Shown here in pieces: positions 45,364-54,261 of a stretch of DNA of 64,000 nt. Location: the NCBI GenBank assembly GCA_016931715.1, contig JAFGEF010000115.1, forward strand, positions 1 through 64,000, given 5' to 3'. The position numbers were made by a program, and so were the translations under genes. The stretch is from Sedimentisphaerales bacterium. GTDB lineage: Bacteria > Planctomycetota > Phycisphaerae > Sedimentisphaerales > Anaerobacaceae. Numbering within the stretch: position 1 is the stretch's first letter; each line of letters opens with the position of its first letter. Under the pieces are notes generated by a model, which had not been told where the DNA came from, ran no database searches, and was given only the letters and a program-made list of their open reading frames with translations.

Positions 45364-46884
45364 GTGAATACAACTCTTGCTGTAATTGATATTGGCTCTA
45401 ATTCTATAAGAATGGTATTGGGTCAGCTTTTGCCGGATGGCAGAGCACAGGTTCTTGAAAGATTTCGTAAAGCTGTTCGTCTCGGACAGGATACATTTAC
45501 CCAGGGCAAGCTCAGCAGAGAAGCGATTCGTACTGTAATATCGATTTTAAGGGAATATCAGCGAACCCTAAAACTTTATAATGTAGAGCATATTCGAATT
45601 GTTGCGACCAGCGCAGTTCGTGAAGCAGGCAATGCGGATGTTCTTATTGACAGAGTTCTTACGGCTACGGGTCTTGGAATAGAAATTATTGATGTTTCTG
45701 AAGAAAGCAGGCTAACTGTTTTAGCCGTGCAAAACACACTTGGTAATTACTCAAACAAAATTAGTAAAAATTCTTTAATTACCGAAGTCGGAGGTGGTCA
45801 TACAACTTTGACTGTTCTTGAAAAGGGAGAAATAGTTGTCTCGAATAGTTTATATTTCGGCTCTATTCGACTTCGTGAAGCTCTATCCAGCGGAAATTCT
45901 CTCGATTCCAAACTTATTAAAAACGAACTGTTAAGGGTACTTCCTTCGATTGAAAGCTTTATGCCTCTTGACAAAGTCCAGGCCTTTTTCGCTTTAGGCG
46001 CCGACGCCAGGTTTGCGGCCAAAGAAGCCGGAACACCAGTCAAAGGTGCAGAACTTAGCACAATACCCAAAACAAGATTTAATAAGCTGGTTAACAAAAT
46101 TAAAACAAAAACACCAGAAGAACTCTCTGGTTTATATAATATTGAATTTACGGATGCTGAAACTCTGAATGTTGCGCTTTTAGTTTATCAGGAATTGCTT
46201 AACTTAACAAAAGCCAAAGAACTAACTATTTCTTTTTCGTCGATGCGAGAAGAGCTGCTTCAGGATTTGGCGAGGCAGATTACGGGTAAGGAAGACAAAA
46301 CATTCGCTAATGGTGTGTTTCATTCTGCAATAGCTATCGCGGAAAAATATAAAGTTGATATCGAACATTCCAATCGAGTCAGAGAGATTGCCGTAAAACT
46401 TTTCGACATTCTCCAAAAAGAACATGGGTTGAAGTTCAGGCATAGGGTTTTATTGGAAACTGCCTCGCTGCTTCATGAGATAGGGACTTTTATCTCACCC
46501 AGAGGCTTTCATAAACATTCGTATTATCTGATTATGAATTCTGAAATTTTCGGTCTGAATCAGACTGAAGTCGCCTTAGTTGCAAATATTGCAAGGTATC
46601 ATCGCCGCGCTCAGCCGAAGACATCACACCTGGAGTATATGTCTCTATCGCGTGAACACAGGATTATTGTTAATAAACTGGCATCTTTATTGAGAATTGC
46701 CGAAGCATTAGATGCCGGTCATAGTACAAATCCGGCCAATATACAATATAAGCTGGATGAAAAAGGCTTGATAATATCACTTCCCGGAATAAGAGATTTA
46801 TCACTTCAAAGAAAAAGCATAATTTTAGAGATAACCATGTTTGAAGATATTTACGGCTTAAATGCAAGGCTGGAAGAGAAATAA
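45364..46884 (+). CDS. ppx: Ppx/GppA-family phosphatase with HD domain
   Basis: A 506-residue Ppx/GppA protein from GTG (no clear ribosome-binding site). The N-terminal ASKHA half has AVIDIGSNSIRMVLGQL, RIVATSAVREAGN, VSEESRLTVLAV and ITEVGGGHTTLTVLEKGE. The C-terminal half is an HD-like domain (LLHEIGTF, NIARYHRRAQPKTSH, LASLLRIAEAL). Two deviations matter. The DIGGGSTE motif is EVGGGHTT, changing the catalytic Asp and Glu of E. coli Ppx (D143, E150). The HD dyad is HE, with the later Asp also lost. Exopolyphosphatase activity is therefore uncertain, and a sensor role is possible. It lies two bases before ppk1. Confidence 0.88.
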   Translation: MNTTLAVIDIGSNSIRMVLGQLLPDGRAQVLERFRKAVRLGQDTFTQGKLSREAIRTVISILREYQRTLKLYNVEHIRIVATSAVREAGNADVLIDRVLTATGLGIEIIDVSEESRLTVLAVQNTLGNYSNKISKNSLITEVGGGHTTLTVLEKGEIVVSNSLYFGSIRLREALSSGNSLDSKLIKNELLRVLPSIESFMPLDKVQAFFALGADARFAAKEAGTPVKGAELSTIPKTRFNKLVNKIKTKTPEELSGLYNIEFTDAETLNVALLVYQELLNLTKAKELTISFSSMREELLQDLARQITGKEDKTFANGVFHSAIAIAEKYKVDIEHSNRVREIAVKLFDILQKEHGLKFRHRVLLETASLLHEIGTFISPRGFHKHSYYLIMNSEIFGLNQTEVALVANIARYHRRAQPKTSHLEYMSLSREHRIIVNKLASLLRIAEALDAGHSTNPANIQYKLDEKGLIISLPGIRDLSLQRKSIILEITMFEDIYGLNARLEEK

Positions 46885-46886
46885 AA

Positions 46887-49001
46887 ATGGATAAAAAGAA
46901 GAAATTCAATATACCGGAATTCTTTATAAATCGGGAACTGAGCTGGCTGGAATTTAACAATAGAGTATTACAGGAAGGTCTTGACGAGAATTTACCTTTA
47001 CTTGAGAGGCTGAAATTCCTGTCTATTGTCAGCTCTAATCTCGATGAGTTTTTTATGGTTCGCGTAGCCGGACTTATTCAGCAAAAATCCGCGGGTGTCC
47101 ACAGACGCGATAAAAGCGGCTTAACTCCGACTCAGCAACTCAAAGAAATAAGTTTACGCATTCATAAAATGATGGATGCTCACACGGTTGCGGTAAAGGA
47201 TATTCTCGGAAAATTAAAAGAACACGGCATTTGTATAATCCGGAGAAATGACTGGACAGATGAACAAAGAAAGTTTCTGAAGAATTATTTTGTAACTGAA
47301 ATACTTCCAGTTTTAACTCCTTTTTCAATGCAGGAACTTTCACCGTACCCGCTTTTGCATGGCAGACAATTAACCGTCGCGGTTGCAATTCAGTCAGAAA
47401 ACGAAGGAAAACCAACTAAGAAAATAGTACTGATTCCGGTTCCGGGAATACTTGAGAGATTTATTAAAATGTCTTCAGAACATTCCTTGAATATAGCAGC
47501 TATTGAAGATGTTATTGCAGAAAATGTAAATATTTTATTCGGAACAGAGACAATAATCGATACTGTTTTTCTGAGGATTACAAGAGACGCTGATATTCAG
47601 GTACAGGAAGACGAAGCGTCGGACCTTCTAAATATGATAGAAGAAGCTGTGCTTGAAAGAAAACGACGCAGTGCAGTTCGCCTTTCGATATCCGCAAATC
47701 CTGATCCATTTATTATAAACTGGCTTATTAAATGGCTGGATTTGGAACCAGAATATATATATGAAATTAATGGTATTCTGGATGGTTCGGCTTTAATGCA
47801 GATTGCAAATCTTCCTGATTTTGAGAAACTTAAAATTCCTGATTGGCCGCCTCAAACACCCATAGACCTTTTGGACTCACAGGATATCTGGCAAACGATA
47901 AGTAATCGGGACATTATGCTATTCCACCCATATGAAAGCTTTGAACCGGTAGTCAACCTGCTAAAAGAAGCTTCCATCGATCCCGGAGTACTTGCCATAA
48001 AACAAACCTTATACCGTACAAGCTCTGATTCAGCGATTATTCAGGCTTTGAAAACAGCGGCAGAAAATGGTAAGGAAGTTACTGTTCTGGTGGAATTAAA
48101 GGCACGATTCGATGAAGCCCGAAATATCAACTGGGCAAGACAACTCGAAGACGCCGGCTGTCATGTAGTATATGGAATTGCAGGTCTTAAAACGCATGCC
48201 AAAGCAATGTTAATAATACGCCGAGAGAGTGACAGAATAAGACGATATTCGCATCTGGCTACCGGGAACTATAATGAGAAAACAGCCAGGCTTTATTCTG
48301 ATATAGGGTTGTTAACTTCTGATATCGAATTGACCTCTGATGTCGCCGCTTTTTTCAATCTCTTAACAGGTTCTTCTGAGATGGTAGGATGGTCCAAACT
48401 TACAATAGCACCGACCGGCCTGAGAAAAAAAATAGATGAGCTTATCGAGAGAGAAATATGTATTTCAACTCCTGATAAACCCGGATTGATAATGGCAAAA
48501 CTGAATGCTCTCGAAGACAGAAAGGTTTGCCAGTTGCTTTACCACGCAAGTCAGGCCGGCGTGAAAATCCTTCTAAATGTAAGGGGAATATGTTGTTTAA
48601 GACCAGGTCTGAAAAATATATCAGAAAACATAGAAGTTGTTTCGATTGTTGACCGTTTCCTCGAACATGCGAGAATTTTTTATTTTTCCAACGCAGGACA
48701 TGAGGAAATATACCTCGGTAGTGCGGACTGGATGGGAAGAAACCTTGACAAACGTCTGGAATTATTATTCCCAATTGATGATGTCAAGCTTCAAAAAAGA
48801 CTGATTGGTATTCTTAAAACATATTTTTCTGATGATACAAAAACATGGCAAATGGCAACGGATGGCTCATATTATCGAAAACCGGTCAATAACAAAAAGG
48901 TAAGAGCACAGGAAGTATTTTATAATGAAACAGTTTCAGCAGTTGAAATGAACAGGTGCGCAAAGATGAAATTCATACCATTAATGAAGCCTCAGCAATA
49001 G
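46887..49001 (+). CDS. ppk1: Polyphosphate kinase 1
   Basis: A 704-residue Ppk1, full family length. It reversibly transfers the terminal phosphate of ATP to polyphosphate. Visible are the N-terminal FINRELSWLEFNNRVLQE, HPYESFEPVVNLLKEAS, KQTLYRTSSDSAIIQAL, and GLKTHAKAML with the autophosphorylated His (about residue 437). Also present are YSHLATGNYNEKTARLYSDIG, the second His region DRFLEHARIFYF and SADWMGRNLDKRLELLFPI. It starts two bases after ppx, so the two form one operon. Confidence 0.97.
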   Translation: MDKKKKFNIPEFFINRELSWLEFNNRVLQEGLDENLPLLERLKFLSIVSSNLDEFFMVRVAGLIQQKSAGVHRRDKSGLTPTQQLKEISLRIHKMMDAHTVAVKDILGKLKEHGICIIRRNDWTDEQRKFLKNYFVTEILPVLTPFSMQELSPYPLLHGRQLTVAVAIQSENEGKPTKKIVLIPVPGILERFIKMSSEHSLNIAAIEDVIAENVNILFGTETIIDTVFLRITRDADIQVQEDEASDLLNMIEEAVLERKRRSAVRLSISANPDPFIINWLIKWLDLEPEYIYEINGILDGSALMQIANLPDFEKLKIPDWPPQTPIDLLDSQDIWQTISNRDIMLFHPYESFEPVVNLLKEASIDPGVLAIKQTLYRTSSDSAIIQALKTAAENGKEVTVLVELKARFDEARNINWARQLEDAGCHVVYGIAGLKTHAKAMLIIRRESDRIRRYSHLATGNYNEKTARLYSDIGLLTSDIELTSDVAAFFNLLTGSSEMVGWSKLTIAPTGLRKKIDELIEREICISTPDKPGLIMAKLNALEDRKVCQLLYHASQAGVKILLNVRGICCLRPGLKNISENIEVVSIVDRFLEHARIFYFSNAGHEEIYLGSADWMGRNLDKRLELLFPIDDVKLQKRLIGILKTYFSDDTKTWQMATDGSYYRKPVNNKKVRAQEVFYNETVSAVEMNRCAKMKFIPLMKPQQ

Positions 49002-49216
49002 ATGATAGATTATGCTATAAGTAATAAATTATGCAGTTTGATAAAAAAAAGTTCATGTAGAGAATACAAAGGATTATTAGAAACTTATCCGTGAGCCAAA
49101 ATACTGGTGTAAAAAATGCGGCAGAGCAGGTACCAAGTCTTCCTGTTTATGCAAGCCTAAAAAATCATAAATTATTATGTTCGAATAAATATATATTATT
49201 AAATAGGATTTGTGCT

Positions 49217-50008
49217 ATGAGTGATTTAAAAAATAAATTAGCTGTTAAAGCTAACAACAGGCTTCTGCTTAAAGATTACGATCCGGGAGATACATCAGGC
49301 TTCAGCCAAAAAGATGCTTCAAAGCTAACGAAGGAAAATATTGATAGATTAAAGAAATTTCAGTATTTGTTATATGCCGAGAATAAACATTCGCTGCTGA
49401 TAATTTTGCAGGCGATGGATGCGGGCGGAAAAGATGGAACCATTAGACATGTTTTAGGTCCTCTTAATCCACAGGGCGTCAGAGTTATATCATTCAAAAC
49501 GCCTACTGGAGAGGAGGTAAGCCATGATTTTCTATGGCGAATTCATCAGCATACTCCTAAAACAGGTGAAATATGTATTTTTAATCGTTCACATTATGAA
49601 GATGTTCTTATTGCAAGAGTTCATAATCTCGTGCCTAAACAGATTTGGTCAAAAAGATATAAGCATATAAACTCATTCGAGAAACTTCTTTTAGATAGCG
49701 GGACAACAATTATTAAGTTTTTCCTGAATATTAGCCAAAAGGAACAATTACAACGTCTGAATGACAGATTAGAAGATCCCCAAAAAAAATGGAAAGCAAA
49801 CCCACAGGATTTTGTAGAACGAAATTATTGGGGTGAATATATGAAAGCTTATGAGTCAGCAATTCAGAAATGCAGCACATCATATGCTCCATGGTTCATA
49901 ATACCATCTGATAAAAAATGGTTTCGTAATCTGGCTGTTTCCACTATTTTAGTGAATACTCTTGAATCCCTGAATATGAAGTTTCCTCATGTAGATATAA
50001 CGCAGTAA
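49217..50008 (+). CDS. ppk2: Polyphosphate kinase 2-family phosphotransferase
   Basis: 263 residues from the ATG at 49217, chosen for AGGA eight bases upstream; an upstream GTG (49091) gives a 305-residue form without clear support. It has Walker A DAGGKDGTIRHV (about residues 66-77), VISFKTPTGEEVSHDFLWRIHQHTP, Walker B FNRSHYEDVLIARVH, the lid RLNDRLEDPQKKWKANPQDFVER and WFIIPSDKKWFRNLAVS. PPK2 enzymes use polyphosphate to phosphorylate nucleotides. The short single-domain form and PTG/SHDFLWR pattern resemble AMP/ADP-phosphorylating classes; the class is not certain. Confidence 0.93.
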   Translation: MSDLKNKLAVKANNRLLLKDYDPGDTSGFSQKDASKLTKENIDRLKKFQYLLYAENKHSLLIILQAMDAGGKDGTIRHVLGPLNPQGVRVISFKTPTGEEVSHDFLWRIHQHTPKTGEICIFNRSHYEDVLIARVHNLVPKQIWSKRYKHINSFEKLLLDSGTTIIKFFLNISQKEQLQRLNDRLEDPQKKWKANPQDFVERNYWGEYMKAYESAIQKCSTSYAPWFIIPSDKKWFRNLAVSTILVNTLESLNMKFPHVDITQ

Positions 50009-50035
50009 TAGTTAAAGCTGCCTTAGCATATTTGT

Positions 50036-50722
50036 TTACCGGTCTTTGAAACGATATCCAACGCTGCGAACAGTTTCGATATATTTGCTGCACGGGCCGA
50101 GTTTTTTCCGCAAACCGGCTATCTGAACATCTACTGCTCTGTCTGTCACCAGATCATCATTGCCATATAATGTATCTACAATCTGGTATCTTGTAAAAAC
50201 CAGGCCCGGTCTTCTTGCTAATTCGTAAAGGATATTAAATTCTGTAAACGTTAAATCCATTGGTTTATCTTTAATAATAACCTGTCTTCGGGAAGGATCG
50301 ATAATCAATTCGTGAATTTTAACGGGTGCTTTTTCCAAATCACGGATTTTCATTCTTTGCAGAATCCTGCGTACTTTTGCTACAAGAATCTTTGGACTGA
50401 ACGGTTTTGTTACATAATCATCGGCGCCTAACTCGAGGCCGCTTATAATATCTTCATCCTCGCTTTTCGCGATTAACAGAATTATCGGAATATTCTGTGT
50501 TTTATTATCATTTTTTAGTTTCTGGCATATCTCTAATCCATTTATTCCGGGAAGCATAAGGTCCAAAATTATGAGGTCAGGCAATATTGTCTTTGCTTTT
50601 ACTAAAGCTTCATCGCCAAAAGTCGCGGTTTCTATTCGATAATTATTTCTATCGAGGTAAAGTCGAATCAATTCGAGTATATCTTCTTCATCATCTACAA
50701 TTAGGATATTTTCTTTTGCCAT
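50036..50722 (-). CDS. phoB: Phosphate-regulon response regulator PhoB
   Basis: A 228-residue OmpR/PhoB-type regulator. The receiver domain has ILIVDDEEDILELIRLYL, LPDLIILDLMLPGINGLEIC (phospho-Asp about residue 53) and ADDYVTKPFSPKILVAKVRR. The winged helix has DLTFTEFNILYELARRPGLVFTRYQIVDTLYG and VTDRAVDVQIAGLRKKLG ... IETVRSVGYRF. No PhoR kinase is adjacent. The ATG lacks a ribosome-binding site and lies 20 bases after a four-unit Pho box, which suggests autoregulation and possibly a leaderless mRNA. It converges on ppk2. Confidence 0.92.
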   Translation of the reverse strand: MAKENILIVDDEEDILELIRLYLDRNNYRIETATFGDEALVKAKTILPDLIILDLMLPGINGLEICQKLKNDNKTQNIPIILLIAKSEDEDIISGLELGADDYVTKPFSPKILVAKVRRILQRMKIRDLEKAPVKIHELIIDPSRRQVIIKDKPMDLTFTEFNILYELARRPGLVFTRYQIVDTLYGNDDLVTDRAVDVQIAGLRKKLGPCSKYIETVRSVGYRFKDR

Positions 50723-50742
50723 AGTAATTTTTTATTTGTTTT

Positions 50743-50782
50743 GTGTTAATTTCGTATTAGTGCAATGATAATTTATTGTTAA
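50743..50782 (-). promoter_or_regulatory. Four-unit Pho box in front of phoB
   Basis: On the minus strand: TTAACAA, TTATCAT, CTAATAC, TTAACAC, each separated by exactly four bases (plus-strand starts 50776, 50765, 50754, 50743). The direct-repeat geometry (7+4, 11-bp period) is that of PhoB sites. Confidence 0.7.
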
Positions 50783-50847
50783 TTCATTCCCTATCGCATC
50801 AAAATGATATTAATCAAAAGTTTGTGATGATTAGCAAATATTTAGTC

Positions 50848-50883
50848 TTAATTTAATAATTCTGTAATAAATACCCATATAAT
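50848..50883 (+). promoter_or_regulatory. Candidate PhoB-dependent promoter toward phoA
   Basis: TTAATTT (50848) and ATTCTGT (50859) at an 11-bp step, followed after 12 bases by a perfect -10 hexamer TATAAT (50878-50883). No -35 TTGACA is present, as expected of a PhoB-activated promoter. The heptamer match is weaker than at phoB. Confidence 0.5.
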
Positions 50884-51380
50884 CATCGCATGTGTTCAGT
50901 AGTTCATAAAATGACTAAAACAAACAGAAAGGAGGTGATAATTAAAGTCCTGTATCGGGGATGTTGGTGTATAAAACAGGTTAACTCAAGATATGATTGA
51001 ATCAGGATAATATAAGAACAAGTATATTTACAGCAGACAAGGGTTACAAAGCAGAAGAAGATATAAGAAAAAAATAGAGCCGGTGAAAAGTTTATCAGTC
51101 AACTCACCGGCCCAAAGTTGCTGTAACAGAAACAAATTAATGCTTCCATCTTAGCTGAAACTATTTTACTTGTTTATGCAGGTTAAATCAAACGATTTAT
51201 ATTGGAACTTTTGCTTGAAATGCAAAAGATTCAACATCGTTAATTCTATGCGTTCGTTAATTTAAGCAGCATATCCGGATTCAAATCTATCTTTGAAAAA
51301 TCCTGTCTTGCATCAGATTCAAATTGTAGAAAATTTTTTAGTCTAACGAGTAAAAACCATTGAATTGAAAGGAAATTAAA
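50884..51380 (+). other. Long phoA leader with an unusually strong Shine-Dalgarno sequence
   Basis: About 500 bases without a standard gene. At 50929-50942 lies AGAAAGGAGGTGAT, which would pair over 14 bases with the 3' end expected for bacterial 16S rRNA. No ATG follows at the right distance. A 20-codon frame (GTG ATA ATT AAA GTC ...) overlaps it and stops at 50999. A hairpin and its minus-strand T-run are listed separately. Role unknown; a leader peptide or the relic of a lost gene are possible. Confidence 0.4.
51065..51111 (-). terminator. Hairpin with T-run on the minus strand inside the phoA leader
   Basis: GCCGGTGA (51079-51086) pairs perfectly with TCACCGGC (51104-51111). Read on the minus strand it is followed by TCTATTTTTTT, so it would end a leftward transcript. 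On the plus strand there is no T-run. No leftward gene is known between here and 51380. Confidence 0.55.
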
Positions 51381-52847
51381 ATGAAACAAATTATTTATTC
51401 TATCTGTATTTTATTGTTTGTAGCCAACGCGTCTTTTGCCCAGTTGCAGCCACTCGATGGAACGGCAAAATATGTGTTCTTATTTATTGGTGATGGTATG
51501 GGATTTGCCCAGGTGCACTCTGCCGAGGCTTATTTGGACACACTCGAACAAGGTACAACCGAAGGTCCTCGTGATGTTAGAGCCAATAAGCTTGCCATGA
51601 CAGCAGAGCTGCCTTTTGCCGGAGCAATTTCCACGTATGATTATGGTGTGTTGATTACAGATTCGGCATCAGCCGGTACAGCATTAGCCTGCGGCAAAAA
51701 GACCTACAGCGGCGTGGTATCAGTAGATCCACAGACCAAGACTATTCCCTATAAGACCATTGCCGAGGTTGCTAAAGAGCACGGAATGAGGGTTGGAATT
51801 GTTACAAGCGTTTCTATTGACCATGCAACTCCCGCAGTATTTTATGCACACTCAGCCAGCCGTAATGATTATCATGGAATCGGTATGCAGATAGCCGCGA
51901 GCGGATTTGATTATTTTGGCGGCGGCGGACTCCTCCAGCAGATAAAAAATGGCGAGGATACTATTGTCGCGGTTCAGAACGCTGGTTATCAGGTTGTTAC
52001 AACACACCAGGATCTGGCTGCTGTTGCACCTGGACAAAAGGTACTTGCCATAAATAGTATTCTTGACGGCTCAAAAGCTCTCTCTTACGAAATTGATAGA
52101 GACGTAAATGATATGTCTCTGGCTGATTTTACATCTGAAGGTATCCGTCTGCTTGACAATCCTAACGGCTTCTTCATGATGGTCGAAGGCGGAAAAATTG
52201 ACTGGACTTGCCACGCCAATGATGGTCGTACAAGCATAGATGACGTGCTGGCATTCGATAACGCTGTCATGAAAGCACTTGATTTTGCCATGCTTCATCC
52301 CAATGAAACTCTTGTCATAGTTACAGCAGACCACGAAACAGGCGGTCTGACACAGGGCTGGGCAGGAACAAAATATGCCAGTGCATACGAGAAAATGCAG
52401 GGCCAGACAATGTCTTATTTGTCATTCACTGATTTCGTAAAAGGAATTGCTGCTGATTCCAACAAATTCTGGTTGGACCCAAACAGCAATTTAGTTGATG
52501 ATACAGACATGCTTGCAGCTATCGAAAATGCTTTCGGTCTGGTCTATAGCCAACTCACCGATTTCCAGAAAAAACAACTCGAGGATGGTTATGATCGTTC
52601 CATGAAAGGCTCACGAATAGTAAGTTCAGAAGAAGATTATCTGCTTTATGGCGGCTATGATGCATTAACAGTAACTTGCACTCATATCCTCAATAACCTT
52701 GCAGGTTTAGGTTGGACAAGCTACAGCCATACCGCGATCCCTGTTCCGGTATTCTCGAACGATGCACGTTTCAATGGTTATTATGACAATACCATGATTC
52801 CCCATAAAATCGCTGACTCAATTGGACTCAGCGGAGCACTCGATTAA
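51381..52847 (+). CDS. phoA: Alkaline phosphatase (PhoA family), secreted
   Basis: 488 residues with a signal peptide (KQIIYSICILLFVANASFAQ). Active-site segments are YVFLFIGDGMGFAQVH (metal Asp), ITDSASAGTALACGKKTYSG with the phosphorylated Ser about residue 95, SIDHATPAVFYAHSASR, MMVEGGKIDWTCHANDGRTSIDDVLAFD and IVTADHETGG. It hydrolyses phosphate monoesters in the periplasm. Ribosome-binding site GAAAGGAAATTAAA. Its position divergent from phoB and its likely Pho-type promoter fit phosphate-starvation control. A strong terminator follows. Confidence 0.95.
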   Translation: MKQIIYSICILLFVANASFAQLQPLDGTAKYVFLFIGDGMGFAQVHSAEAYLDTLEQGTTEGPRDVRANKLAMTAELPFAGAISTYDYGVLITDSASAGTALACGKKTYSGVVSVDPQTKTIPYKTIAEVAKEHGMRVGIVTSVSIDHATPAVFYAHSASRNDYHGIGMQIAASGFDYFGGGGLLQQIKNGEDTIVAVQNAGYQVVTTHQDLAAVAPGQKVLAINSILDGSKALSYEIDRDVNDMSLADFTSEGIRLLDNPNGFFMMVEGGKIDWTCHANDGRTSIDDVLAFDNAVMKALDFAMLHPNETLVIVTADHETGGLTQGWAGTKYASAYEKMQGQTMSYLSFTDFVKGIAADSNKFWLDPNSNLVDDTDMLAAIENAFGLVYSQLTDFQKKQLEDGYDRSMKGSRIVSSEEDYLLYGGYDALTVTCTHILNNLAGLGWTSYSHTAIPVPVFSNDARFNGYYDNTMIPHKIADSIGLSGALD

Positions 52848-52878
52848 TAATAAGAAATAGTAATTTAATATTTTTGCG

Positions 52879-52922
52879 GTGGGGCCTGCGATAGGAACTT
52901 CGCCATGCCCCATCGTTTTTTT
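52879..52922 (+). terminator. Intrinsic terminator after phoA
   Basis: TGGGGC-C-TGCGA pairs with TCGCCATGCCCCA (about 52880-52892 with 52900-52912, one mismatch and one bulge), followed by TTTTTTT. It ends 26 bases before the YibE/F start. Confidence 0.85.
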
Positions 52923-52947
52923 AATTGCTGGCCGGGAGATATGCTTG

Positions 52948-54084
52948 ATGTTTTTACATAAAAATGAAAAGAGGAATGATATTATTTTTGTTAGCCTGTT
53001 TGCTTTGGTATGTATTGGATTGTTCTTCTTGCCTTCAGGTTATGAGGAGCGATTGCCGGAAGGTTCATATTTTGCTCGCGGGCAAGTCAAGTCTGTTGAC
53101 AATTCACGAGTCTTTCAAAATGTTATTGTTAAAATTGGTGAGCAGGATTTAGAAGTCGAATTACTTGAAGGACCTCACAAGGGAAAAACAATAACGGTTT
53201 CAAATCAATTAACGGGCAAAATGGAAATAGACGAGGTATATAAACCAGGCAGGGATATACTCGTCGAGTACAATATTATAAATGGTGTGCCTGCGGCAGC
53301 ATTCGCACGGGGTAATTATCGCCTTCATCTCGAACTATTTTTGGTTTTGCTTTTTGTTCTTATGCTGGTTTTGTTGGGAGGCTGGACAGGATTAAAGGCT
53401 GTTTTTTCATTTATATTTGCCGTCCTGATGATATGGAAAGTTATGATTCCATTATTCCTGAAGGGCAAAGATCCAATTGTAACAGGTTTGCTGGTAGTGG
53501 TCGCAATGACAGCGGCTATCTGTTTTTTAGTAGGCGGGCTGCATTATAAAGGTTTGGTTACCTTCATAAGCACCTTGCTTGGCTTGTTTCTTACCTGCAT
53601 ACTGGCGGAAATATTTACAAAATATTTTCGGATACACGGTGCGGTACGTCCCTATGCGGAAAATCTTCTATACTCAGGTTTTGACTATCTCAATCTAACC
53701 CGTATTTTTATCGCAAGTGTTGTCCTATCCTGTTCAGGGGCTGTGATAGATTTGGCTATGGACATATCTGTTTCAATGAATGAAATTATAAAAAAGAAGC
53801 CTGATATCGGCCTGTTCGAGCATATACATTCGGGAATGGCGGTTGGTCGTGCCGCAGTCGGAACTATGACTACAACTTTGCTTCTGGCCTATTCAGGCGG
53901 ATATATTGCATTGCTTATGCTGTCTATGGGAATGGGAATTCCTGTTATGACTATGCTAAACAAAAACTTTGTTGCCGCAGAAATCATAAATACGATTGTA
54001 GGAAGTTTCGGTGTGGTAACCGTGGCGCCTTTTACAGCGATTACCGGTGGTATCATATACCGGATTGGAAGAAAAAATCCTTAA
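52948..54084 (+). CDS. YibE/F-family polytopic membrane protein
   Basis: 378 residues from the ATG at 52948 (GGGAGATATGCTTG upstream); the longer frame would overlap the phoA terminator. One N-terminal helix (about 13-28, IIFVSLFALVCIGLFF) precedes an extracytoplasmic beta domain (about 35-120, QVKSVDNSRVFQNVIVKIGEQDLEVELLEGPHKGKTITV). Six to eight helices follow, with VVAMTAAICFLVGGLHYKGLVTFISTLLG and SCSGAVIDLAMDISVSMNEI. This is the YibE/F layout; its transport role and substrate are unknown. It lies between phoA and the CheW-like gene, so a link to phosphate stress is possible. Confidence 0.88.
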   Translation: MFLHKNEKRNDIIFVSLFALVCIGLFFLPSGYEERLPEGSYFARGQVKSVDNSRVFQNVIVKIGEQDLEVELLEGPHKGKTITVSNQLTGKMEIDEVYKPGRDILVEYNIINGVPAAAFARGNYRLHLELFLVLLFVLMLVLLGGWTGLKAVFSFIFAVLMIWKVMIPLFLKGKDPIVTGLLVVVAMTAAICFLVGGLHYKGLVTFISTLLGLFLTCILAEIFTKYFRIHGAVRPYAENLLYSGFDYLNLTRIFIASVVLSCSGAVIDLAMDISVSMNEIIKKKPDIGLFEHIHSGMAVGRAAVGTMTTTLLLAYSGGYIALLMLSMGMGIPVMTMLNKNFVAAEIINTIVGSFGVVTVAPFTAITGGIIYRIGRKNP

Positions 54085-54261
54085 GAAACCGTGCAAAATA
54101 CTGTCGAAGAATAGACAATGCCGCCAGCCGCCAAGAGCTTCCAAAATTATTATTTTTGTAACCGGACACTCATAAAAATCTAACGTCACATTCGTAGAAT
54201 AAATCAATAATATGAAGGTAAGTAAGTATATATGTCAGACTAAAATAGAAAGGGAATAAAT

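Noticed and set aside
51200-51300. Repeated TTAAT words just before phoA as a further Pho box
   Set aside because: The two copies are 17 bases apart, not in the 11-bp phase of the other boxes.
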